In this document: positions 22,170 to 28,847 of the stretch, piece by piece
How positions within the stretch are numbered: the first letter of the stretch is position 1
How the letters are laid out: each line of letters starts with the position of its first letter
NCBI GenBank assembly: GCA_902478885.1
Contig: CABSMS010000014.1
Span: 1 to 30,283, forward strand
Direction: 5' to 3'
DNA: 30,283 bases
From: an uncultured Collinsella sp.
Lineage (GTDB): Bacteria > Actinomycetota > Coriobacteriia > Coriobacteriales > Coriobacteriaceae
The notes under the pieces: model-generated
Told to the model about the DNA's origin: nothing
What the model saw: the letters and a program-made list of their open reading frames with translations, nothing else
Database searches by the model: none
Translations under genes and position numbers: made by a program

Positions 22170-23687
22170 ATGAGCGATGATACGCGTGGCCGCGAGGATG
22201 CGGCCCAGGATGCAGAAGCATGTGCCGAGGCTCTAGAGAGCCTTGACCGGATTGCACTAAACGAGCTCTCGTTTAGCGATTCGGCCGTCGACGCGCAAGA
22301 CGAGGCACACGAAGGCGCCGAGGACGAAGACAGCGACGCCAAAGACGCTCCCGACGAGGCCGAAGCCGAAGCCGAAGCCGAAGCCGAAGCCGAAGCCGAA
22401 GAGGACGATAGCAAGGGCGACGACCAGCCGGAATCCGACTCGGGAGAAGAGACCGTCCTGCTTGGTAGCTTGCCTGCCGACGACTCGCTCACCCGCGAGC
22501 TTCCCGGCCTGGGCTCCGCGCCTGCCGTGGACGAGACCATCGCCATGGGCGATATTCCCCTGCCGTCCGTTCCCTCGGCACATGAGGCCGAGGTTCGTCA
22601 TCGTAAGATGCCACCCAAGCGCCGCAACCTGATGGTTGCCGGCGTTGTGGCCGTCGCGCTCGTCGCCGGCGGCGCAGGCTATGCTGCCTGGAACGGATAT
22701 CAGCAAGAGCAGGCTACCGCTGTCGCCGCCAGTGCGCACACGATGATGTCGGTGCAAATTGGCGTGCATGCCGCGGGCCTCGACTGCTCAACTGGCTCCA
22801 AGATTCCCGTGCAGGTGAGTGGCCAGGACTCCGACGGCTCTTCTGTGAGCGAAACGCTCTACGTTGACGAGCACGGTCGCGGCATCAAGCTGCTGCCCGG
22901 CGATTACACGTTCTCCATCGCCGCCTCCCCCATCGCGGCGGACGGCACCATCTACACCGTCCCGACCACCAAGGCCCAAGTTACGGTCAAGAGCGATGGG
23001 CAGGATTTGAGTTCCCAGGCCACCTTTAAGCTCAAGGTGCCTTCGGCCGACACGGTGACTGACGACCAGATCGATGCCGCCGCCAAGTATGCCGAAGAAG
23101 GCGGCGCGAGCTCTGCCGCCGCGGCAAAGATACTCCAGCAGGCGGCAATTACGCGCCGCGATGCCGCCGCCAACGCCGTAAGCGCAAGCGAGGCACAGTC
23201 CGCCCGCGACGCCGATGCTCGACATAAGGCAACGGACCTGTATCAGCTCGATATTCCCGTTGAGTGGTACGGCAAAGTCGCGACTTGGCAAAACGGCAGC
23301 ACGCTGTGCATCTATCTTGCCGGCGACACGAACACGCCGCTTGTGACGCTTGTCACGGTGCGCGACGGCGAGAGCTTTACGCCCGATGAGGGCGACGCGG
23401 TTTTGGGTGCGGCAAACCTCGGCAACGGCTACACCGTCTACGCCAGCGGCCCCGTTTATCCGTATGTGGTGCCCCAGACCATCAACGGACGCACGCAAGA
23501 CCCCGTGTCGACCTACCCCATGGACACTGCAGTTGAGCTTGTCGAGCTAACGACCGGCAACCGCTATACCTATAGCCAGATCAAGAACGTGCTGGTCGGC
23601 AAAGACGGCAACGCAGACTCCGCGACCAAACTCGAGACCGACTACCTCGCCCAGATTCTGATGCCGAGCATCAAGGCCCAGAACTAG
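22170..23687 (+). CDS. Single-pass membrane-anchored protein with acidic N-terminus
   Basis: I do not recognise a family. The 505-residue protein has a highly acidic cytoplasmic N-terminus (1-145) containing an EA-repeat run at about 64-77, a basic stretch (RHRKMPPKRRN), one membrane span (MVAGVVAVALVAGGAGYAAW, about 153-172), and an exported remainder. The exported part has a beta-rich segment (about 185-285), an Ala-rich helical segment with EAQSARDADARHK, and a C-terminal domain ending in LETDYLAQILMPSIKAQN. ATG 22170 is chosen because GGGGG precedes it by 4 nt; the longer ORF starts at 22119 without a site. It is probably an envelope protein with the C-terminus outside. Confidence 0.8.
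   Translation: MSDDTRGREDAAQDAEACAEALESLDRIALNELSFSDSAVDAQDEAHEGAEDEDSDAKDAPDEAEAEAEAEAEAEAEEDDSKGDDQPESDSGEETVLLGSLPADDSLTRELPGLGSAPAVDETIAMGDIPLPSVPSAHEAEVRHRKMPPKRRNLMVAGVVAVALVAGGAGYAAWNGYQQEQATAVAASAHTMMSVQIGVHAAGLDCSTGSKIPVQVSGQDSDGSSVSETLYVDEHGRGIKLLPGDYTFSIAASPIAADGTIYTVPTTKAQVTVKSDGQDLSSQATFKLKVPSADTVTDDQIDAAAKYAEEGGASSAAAAKILQQAAITRRDAAANAVSASEAQSARDADARHKATDLYQLDIPVEWYGKVATWQNGSTLCIYLAGDTNTPLVTLVTVRDGESFTPDEGDAVLGAANLGNGYTVYASGPVYPYVVPQTINGRTQDPVSTYPMDTAVELVELTTGNRYTYSQIKNVLVGKDGNADSATKLETDYLAQILMPSIKAQN
22359..22400 (+). repeat. (GCCGAA)7 microsatellite inside a coding region
   Basis: Seven perfect tandem GCCGAA units encode alternating Ala-Glu. Because the unit is six bases, slippage would change length without breaking the frame. 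Confidence 0.95.
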
Positions 23688-23722
23688 CCGGGCGCATCAC
23701 GGTGCTCCCCAACCGTAATGAA

Positions 23723-23744
23723 GGGGCCAGGAGGTCCTGGCCCC
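23723..23744. terminator. Hairpin between convergent genes
   Basis: Arms 23723-23732 and 23735-23744 form a perfect 10-bp stem (GGGGCCAGGA) with a 2-nt loop between two convergent genes. There is no clear T-tract on either strand, so it may be only a weak or Rho-assisted terminator. Confidence 0.5.
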
Positions 23745-23760
23745 ACAGATCCGTAGATGA

Positions 23761-25113
23761 TTAGGCAAGGAGCCACTTCCATGCGGGCACAACGTGTACC
23801 GCACCGTGCTCGCATGGAATATCGGCCTGCTCATCCATGGTAACGATTGCCGACTCGCCAAGATCGAACTGGGCCATCGAGGCATCAAGCGCGGCAATTT
23901 CGCGCTCGCGCGTTTTCTCACTTGCTATATCCACACTCACCTGAATCAGGCTATAAGCCCGCATGAGAAGTGCGTCCCCAGCCACAAAGTCCACCTCATG
24001 GCTTTTGCTCTTCTCTTTGATCAGCAGGCGGCAGACCGATCCGACCCTCACCGCGGGAGTCCTTCTTCTTAGCGCGTTGAACACTGCGGTCTCGAGCCTC
24101 TGACCCTGGTCCAATGCCGATGCGGGAGAGAATGCTCCAAACATCGCAGGATCGACAGCGTAGACCTTAGACGCAGACCGCATGTTATTTGCCAGTGAAC
24201 GCGTGAACTCCGGCACGGAGAACAGCAGGTAGGCATCCTCATAATACTCAAGTAAGTCGCTGAGCGAATTACGACTGACGGGTATCTGCCTGCTCTTGAA
24301 CTCGTTGTACACTTTGTTCACCGACAGCTCTCGTCCCGAAGATGCCATACACCGCGTTAGGAACAGCGATGCCAGGCGAGGGTTCTTGACGTCGTAACGC
24401 TCAACGACGTCCATAGCGACCGTTCGCGAAGCATATTCCTGTAGCAGCTGAATCGCGTCTGCGGGCGTCTGCTCAAGCGTCGCGATGAATCCCCCTCGTT
24501 CAAGATATCCGATCAGATGATGTCGAAGCAGCGCTGCATCGCTTGGGGAAAAGGTCGCATCTGGCCCGAAAACGCTCCCCGTCTTATATCGAACGTATTC
24601 CGAAAAACTCAACGGAAAAAGCTCCCGTATAAGAGAACGACCCCTGAACTCGCTCTTAAGCTCTGAGGACAGCATCTTAGAAGAAGATCCCGTCACATAG
24701 ACGGTCGCTTTCTCCGTATCGACTACACGCCGCAGAAACGCACCCCATTCGGGAATTTCCTGGATCTCGTCAAAGAAAATGTAAGCGCCCTCGGTTCGAG
24801 CAGCAGGATACAGCGCATAGAACGTGTCGAGCACGTCCGCCAGCAGCGATGACTCATACGGGCGCAAGCGCTCGTCCTCAAAATTAAAGTAAAGCATCCG
24901 GTCAAGCTCGACGCCCCGGCCCTGAAGCCGCTGCATCTCCTGATACAGGCGATACGTCTTTCCACAACGGCGGGCCCCCACAACCACATTTACGATGTTG
25001 TCGCGCTTTGGCTCCTGTGGGTTTCCCAGATCAAGGTCTCGCTCAAAGACCTGCGGAACCCCCTGCTGTTCAAAGTCCTTTATTTTCTGGGCGATCAAGT
25101 CGTTGAATGCCAT
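23761..25113 (-). CDS. AAA-type ATPase with DUF4143 domain
   Basis: This 450-residue cytoplasmic protein belongs to the widespread ATPase/DUF4143 group. Walker A GARRCGKT is at 46-53, YLYFNFEDERL-like sequence follows at about 74, and Walker B YIFFDEIQEIPEW at about 110-122; VTGSSSKML is the sensor strand. The DUF4143 part (about 200-450) has a winged-helix segment and the nuclease-like KSHEVDFV motif (about 371-378). Biological roles of these proteins are mostly unknown; some authors have suggested links to defence or DNA repair. ATG 25113 has GGAG 6 nt upstream. A long inverted repeat surrounds its promoter, so it may be tightly regulated. Confidence 0.88.
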   Translation of the reverse strand: MAFNDLIAQKIKDFEQQGVPQVFERDLDLGNPQEPKRDNIVNVVVGARRCGKTYRLYQEMQRLQGRGVELDRMLYFNFEDERLRPYESSLLADVLDTFYALYPAARTEGAYIFFDEIQEIPEWGAFLRRVVDTEKATVYVTGSSSKMLSSELKSEFRGRSLIRELFPLSFSEYVRYKTGSVFGPDATFSPSDAALLRHHLIGYLERGGFIATLEQTPADAIQLLQEYASRTVAMDVVERYDVKNPRLASLFLTRCMASSGRELSVNKVYNEFKSRQIPVSRNSLSDLLEYYEDAYLLFSVPEFTRSLANNMRSASKVYAVDPAMFGAFSPASALDQGQRLETAVFNALRRRTPAVRVGSVCRLLIKEKSKSHEVDFVAGDALLMRAYSLIQVSVDIASEKTREREIAALDASMAQFDLGESAIVTMDEQADIPCEHGAVHVVPAWKWLLA

Positions 25114-25120
25114 GATTCTC

Positions 25121-25182
25121 CAATCTTGCTCTCTAGCTAATCAAAATTATACTGATTCTTGATTAATTAGAGAGCAAGATTG
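25121..25182 (-). promoter_or_regulatory. Inverted repeat around the AAA-ATPase promoter
   Basis: Arms 25121-25144 and 25159-25182 match in 22 of 24 bases around a 14-nt spacer. The spacer contains a consensus minus-strand TATAAT (25146-25151), about 33-38 bp ahead of the ATPase start. The arrangement suits an operator whose occupancy blocks the promoter, or a hairpin formed near the 5' end of the transcript. No good -35 box was seen. The following 25183-25294 holds no recognisable gene. Confidence 0.6.
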
Positions 25183-25294
25183 TGTGTAGCTTGATTAACA
25201 CTTAAGCAAGTTTTTTCACTGTTATTGCTCCGAAGGATATCGAGTGGCTGAGAGGACAACCAAGCTCGAATGCGACTCCCTGGACAGTCGATTT

Positions 25295-25324
25295 GGGACG
25301 GGACTTTTTTGACTACCCCGTCCC
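25295..25324. terminator. Hairpin downstream of the small acidic protein gene
   Basis: Arms 25295-25302 and 25317-25324 form a perfect 8-bp stem (GGGACGGG) whose loop contains a T6/A6 run. It lies about 35 nt beyond the stop of the minus-strand gene ending at 25359 and may end its transcript, though the T-run is in the loop instead of after the stem. Confidence 0.4.
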
Positions 25325-25358
25325 AGAAAATCATCGCCAAATTAGCTACTTGATGCAA

Positions 25359-25553
25359 CTAGCGCCAGGGGTCGGCTTCGAACATCGGCTCGCGCTCGGG
25401 GCGGCGATCGCTGTAGGGATCGTAACCGTCATCGTCCTCGTTCTCGGCACGGATGTAGGGATCGCGCGGCTTGGGCACCGGCTTAGGCACAGGCTTGGGT
25501 GCGGCGGGTGCGACATCGATCGCCGGCGTGTTCGTCTTGTTCTTGTCTATCAT
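25359..25553 (-). CDS. Small proline-rich acidic protein (64 aa)
   Basis: The protein starts MIDKNKTN, has a KPVPKPVPKPRD repeat at about 21-32, and ends in an acidic, tyrosine-containing tail (RAENEDDDGYDPYSDRR). It is probably disordered, with no signal peptide or membrane span. ATG 25553 is chosen because AAGGAG lies 8 nt upstream; an ATG two codons earlier is too close to that site. It follows clpB on the same strand after a strong terminator, so it probably has its own promoter in 25554-25604. Function is unknown. Confidence 0.6.
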   Translation of the reverse strand: MIDKNKTNTPAIDVAPAAPKPVPKPVPKPRDPYIRAENEDDDGYDPYSDRRPEREPMFEADPWR

Positions 25554-25604
25554 CTGCATATCTCCTTGCCATGTACTCATGCTCAACATCATCGATTGTC
25601 GCAC

Positions 25605-25643
25605 GAAAAAAGGGCGGCGGACCCGATTGGATCCGCCGCCCTT
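25605..25643 (-). terminator. Rho-independent terminator of clpB
   Basis: Arms 25610-25621 and 25632-25643 form a perfect 12-bp stem (AAGGGCGGCGGA). On the minus strand it is followed by a T6 tract (25605-25610). It lies 45 nt after the clpB stop. Confidence 0.9.
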
Positions 25644-25687
25644 GGCGTTTAGAGACGACTGGCAGATTTTAAGGCATGGCCCAAAAT

Positions 25688-28315
25688 CTACTCGGCATCG
25701 GGAACCTCGTAGGTGGCCGCCGGCGTGTTGTCGCACACGACGGTAAAGCCGCCGTCCTTGTCGACATCGACCGTCACCTGATCACCCTCACGCACCGTGC
25801 CGTCAATGATAGCGGCGGCGATGGCGTCCACGACCTCGCGCTGAACCAGACGCTTGAGCGGACGGGCGCCGAAGACCGGGTCCAGGCCGCCCACGGCGAG
25901 CATCTGCTTGGCCGCCGGGGTGATGGCAAGCGTCATGCGCTCCTTGGCCAGACGCGCGCGGACGTCGGCGAGCTGGATGTCGACGATCTTCTCGATCTGC
26001 GCCATGCCGAGCGGATGGAACACCACGATATCGTCGATACGGTTGAGGAACTCGGGGCGGAAGGTCTGAGCCATGGCCGCGTCGACCTGATGGCGCATCT
26101 CCTCCTCGTCCTTGCCGGAAAGCTCGGCGATAGCCTTGGAGCCCACGTTAGACGTCATGATGATAATCGTGTTCTTGAAGGACACCTGGCGACCCTGGCC
26201 ATCGGTCAGACGGCCGTCGTCGAGCACCTGCAGCAGCACGTTGAATACATCCGGATGGGCCTTCTCCATCTCGTCGAGCAAAATCACGGAGTACGGACGA
26301 CGGCGCACGGCCTCGGTGAGCTGGCCGCCCTCGTCGTAGCCCACGTATCCCGGGGGCGCACCGATCAGACGCTGGACGCTGAACTTCTCCATGTACTCGG
26401 ACATGTCGATACGCACGAGCGCACGCTCATCATCGAACAGGCACTCGGCAAGCGCCTTGGCGAGCTCGGTCTTGCCCACGCCGGTGGGGCCCAGGAAGAA
26501 GAAGCTGCCGATGGGCTTGTCCGGATCGGAGAGGCCCGCACGGCTGCGGCGCACGGCTGCGGCGACGGCGGAGACGGCCTCGTCCTGGCCGATGACGCGC
26601 TTATGCAGCTCACCCTCCAAGCCCTTCAGCTTGTCGAGCTCACCCTGCATCATCTTGGACACGGGCACGCCGGTCCAGGCACTCACGACCTCGGCGATCT
26701 CATCGGAGGTCACCTGCTCGTTGAGGCCCTCGCCGTCCTGCTGCTTTTGCGCCTCGAGCGCAGCCTCGGAATCCTGAATCTGCTGCTGCAGACCCGGAAT
26801 CACGGAGTAGCGCAGCTCGGACGCACGGCCCAGGTCGCCGTTGCGCGTCGCGCGCTCCTCTTCGCTCTTGGCCTCGTCAAGCTGGCCCTTAAGCTCCTGC
26901 ACGTGGTCGATGGCGTTCTTTTGGTTGAGCCAGCCGGCCTTTTGCACGTTGAGCTTTTCTTGGACCTCGGCGATCTCCTGACGCAGGGCCTCCAGACGCT
27001 CCTTGGAGGCGTCGTCGGTCTCCTTCATGAGCGCCTGTTCCTCGATCTGCAGCTGGGTGAGCTGACGCGTGGTGGCGTCGATCTCGACCGGCATGCTGTC
27101 GAGCTCCATGCGCAGGCGGCTTGCGGCCTCGTCGACCAGGTCGATGGCCTTGTCGGGCAGGAAGCGGTCGGCGATGTAGCGATCGGAGAGGTCGGCAGCT
27201 GCCACGAGCGCGCTATCGGTGATGTGCACGCCGTGGAAGATCTCGTACTTCTCCTTGAGGCCACGCAGAATCGAGATAGTGTCCTCGACGGTGGGCTCGC
27301 TCACCATCACGGTCTGGAAACGACGGGCGAGCGCCGCGTCCTTCTCGATGTACTTGCGGTATTCGTCAAGCGTAGTCGCGCCGATCGCATGCAGGTCACC
27401 ACGGGCGAGCGCCGGCTTGAGGATGTTGCCGGCGTCCATGGAGCCCTCGGTGGCACCCGCGCCCACAATGGTGTGGAGCTCATCGATGAACAGGATGACC
27501 TTGCCCTCGGACTTCTGGACTTCCTTGAGTACGGCCTTCAAGCGGTCCTCGAACTCGCCACGGTACTTGGCGCCGGCGACCAGCGCGCTCATGTCGAGCT
27601 CGATGAGGTCGCGGTCGCGCAGGGTGCTCGGCACGTCGCCGGCCACGATACGCTGGGCGATGCCCTCGACGATGGCCGTCTTGCCGACGCCCGGCTCGCC
27701 TATGAGCACGGGGTTGTTCTTGGTGCGGCGGGACAGAACCTGAATAGTACGGCGGATCTCGTCGGTACGGCCGATGACCGGGTCGAGCTTGCCGGCGCGG
27801 GCTAGGTCGCAGATGTTGCGGCCGTACTGCTCCAGCGCCTCAAACTGGGTCTTGTCCTCGGCAGACGTCACGCGGTCATCGCCACGCAGCTCCTCGTAGA
27901 CCTGCTCGATGCGCTCCTTGGTTACGCCGGCGTCGCGCAGCACGCGGCCCGCCTCGCCCTTGTCCTCGGCAAGTGCCATCAGCAGATGCTCGGTCACCAC
28001 AAAGCTGTCGCCCATTTTGGTGGCCTTCTTCTCGGCCTTCTCGATGACGCGGACGAGCTCATTGGAAAGACCCATCTGCTGGCCCTCGCCGGAAACCTTG
28101 GGCGCGTGGTCGATGGCATCCTGCGTGGAGCGTGCGAGCTGAGCCGGGTCGGCACCGATGCGCTCGATGATCACGGAGATATTGCGCTCGCCGGCACCGA
28201 GCAGGACAGACAGCAGGTGAATCGGCTCTACCGCGCCGGCCTGCGCATCGGCAGCCGTGCTCATGGCGGTTTGCAGCGCCTCGCGCGACGTCATTGCTAG
28301 CTTATCGATTCTCAT
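25688..28315 (-). CDS. clpB: ClpB disaggregase chaperone
   Basis: This 875-residue Hsp100 ATPase rescues aggregated proteins with DnaK. It has the ClpN repeat domain (about 1-145), AAA-1 with Walker A GEPGVGKT (about 208-215) and Walker B VILFIDELH, the coiled-coil M domain (about 405-530, with long EALRQEIAEVQEKLNVQ-type helices) that marks ClpB as opposed to ClpA or ClpC, AAA-2 with GPTGVGKTE and VILLDEMEKAH, and the C-terminal D2-small domain (GARPLKRLVQREV). Length and order are standard. The start has AGAGGTG about 5 nt upstream. No HspR (HAIR) or HrcA (CIRCE) operator was recognised upstream. Confidence 0.97.
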   Translation of the reverse strand: MRIDKLAMTSREALQTAMSTAADAQAGAVEPIHLLSVLLGAGERNISVIIERIGADPAQLARSTQDAIDHAPKVSGEGQQMGLSNELVRVIEKAEKKATKMGDSFVVTEHLLMALAEDKGEAGRVLRDAGVTKERIEQVYEELRGDDRVTSAEDKTQFEALEQYGRNICDLARAGKLDPVIGRTDEIRRTIQVLSRRTKNNPVLIGEPGVGKTAIVEGIAQRIVAGDVPSTLRDRDLIELDMSALVAGAKYRGEFEDRLKAVLKEVQKSEGKVILFIDELHTIVGAGATEGSMDAGNILKPALARGDLHAIGATTLDEYRKYIEKDAALARRFQTVMVSEPTVEDTISILRGLKEKYEIFHGVHITDSALVAAADLSDRYIADRFLPDKAIDLVDEAASRLRMELDSMPVEIDATTRQLTQLQIEEQALMKETDDASKERLEALRQEIAEVQEKLNVQKAGWLNQKNAIDHVQELKGQLDEAKSEEERATRNGDLGRASELRYSVIPGLQQQIQDSEAALEAQKQQDGEGLNEQVTSDEIAEVVSAWTGVPVSKMMQGELDKLKGLEGELHKRVIGQDEAVSAVAAAVRRSRAGLSDPDKPIGSFFFLGPTGVGKTELAKALAECLFDDERALVRIDMSEYMEKFSVQRLIGAPPGYVGYDEGGQLTEAVRRRPYSVILLDEMEKAHPDVFNVLLQVLDDGRLTDGQGRQVSFKNTIIIMTSNVGSKAIAELSGKDEEEMRHQVDAAMAQTFRPEFLNRIDDIVVFHPLGMAQIEKIVDIQLADVRARLAKERMTLAITPAAKQMLAVGGLDPVFGARPLKRLVQREVVDAIAAAIIDGTVREGDQVTVDVDKDGGFTVVCDNTPAATYEVPDAE

Positions 28316-28393
28316 GGAATCACCTCTCTTGGGGCGGCCGCCCTACGGGGCGGCTTCACGTTGTTCGAGAAGTATTGTTGCCAGCTTTGCGCG

Positions 28394-28429
28394 ATCTTAT
28401 ACACAAATCTAAGTCTCTATATATAAGAT
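28394..28429 (-). promoter_or_regulatory. Possible clpB promoter/operator region
   Basis: An AT-rich patch in GC-rich DNA lies about 80-115 bp ahead of clpB. It holds an 8-bp inverted pair ATCTTATA (28394-28401) and TATAAGAT (28422-28429); either end gives a TATAAG-like -10 box on the minus strand. No -35 match is convincing. Confidence 0.35.
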
Positions 28430-28495
28430 TTTCTGAGTGATTGATGGATAGGGTACTGAGATGTCAGCCCGCCGCTGCCCAGGCGCACTACCGTC

Positions 28496-28546
28496 TCGAT
28501 CTGTAACATCTAGCAGCCATTTTTGATCCTAGATGTTACAGATCGA
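28496..28546. repeat. 18-bp perfect hairpin with ATCTGTAACA ends
   Basis: Arms 28496-28513 and 28529-28546 pair perfectly over 18 bp around a 15-nt loop. The arms carry ATCTGTAACA/TGTTACAGAT, which recur in the next hairpin at 28579-28623 with different interior sequence. They look like REP-type palindromes or protein-binding sites. Confidence 0.7.
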
Positions 28547-28578
28547 AAGAAAATGACCAGCGGCGCCCGTTTTTCTCA

Positions 28579-28623
28579 ATCTGTAACAGCTACTCGGCAA
28601 ATTAGGGTCTAACTGTTACAGAT
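28579..28623. repeat. Second ATCTGTAACA hairpin
   Basis: Arms 28579-28589 and 28613-28623 pair perfectly over 11 bp, with a further 3 bp beyond one mismatch, around a 23-nt loop. The arm ends match the previous hairpin, but the loop is unrelated. Confidence 0.65.
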
Positions 28624-28636
28624 CGAGACAAACGGA

Positions 28637-28671
28637 ACCACCACAAAGGTGCCTGTCCCCTTTGTGGCGGT
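28637..28671. repeat. REP-like hairpin with a GGTGCCTGTCCCC core
   Basis: Arms 28637-28649 and 28659-28671 match in 12 of 13 bases around a 9-nt loop. The GGTGCCTGTCCCC core resembles short REP-type palindromes I recall from many bacterial genomes. This is recall, not a search. Confidence 0.55.
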
Positions 28672-28675
28672 TTTC

Positions 28676-28709
28676 GACAAAAAGAAGCCGCCCCATTAAC
28701 AGAGGCGGC
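28676..28709 (-). terminator. Terminator downstream of the aconitase-family gene
   Basis: Arms 28687-28692 and 28704-28709 form a GCCGCC/GGCGGC stem. On the minus strand it is followed by TTCTTTTTG. It is the first T-tailed hairpin beyond the stop at 28848 and probably ends that transcript. Confidence 0.65.
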
Positions 28710-28764
28710 ATCAAACAAGTCTATTTATTAGCGTCCCTCAAGACCCAACGAGAACGTCGCAGTA

Positions 28765-28836
28765 GCCCCGGCCACACCTTTCCCTCGGGCGACCCTCGCG
28801 AAGCGCGTGAGCACGAGGGAAAGGTGTGGCCGGGGC
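28765..28836. repeat. 23-bp perfect inverted repeat after the aconitase-family gene
   Basis: Arms 28765-28787 and 28814-28836 pair perfectly over 23 bp around a 26-nt loop that is itself partly self-complementary. It begins 11 nt after the stop at 28848. There is no T-tract, so it may act as a 3' stabilising structure, a mobile palindromic repeat, or part of a two-hairpin terminator with 28676-28709. Confidence 0.75.
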
Positions 28837-28847
28837 GTACAGCAGAG

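Noticed and set aside
25676..27805. A 709-codon open frame on the plus strand
   Set aside because: It is antisense to clpB and shows only His/Leu/Gly-rich shadow composition.
28316..28495. HspR (HAIR) or CIRCE operator upstream of clpB
   Set aside because: Neither CTTGAGT-N7-ACTCAAG nor TTAGCACTC-N9-GAGTGCTAA is present, nor a close variant.
28496..28623. A possible CRISPR array (ATCTGTAACA repeated)
   Set aside because: The repeats are inverted pairs forming two hairpins with unequal spacing; there are no regular spacers and no cas genes nearby.
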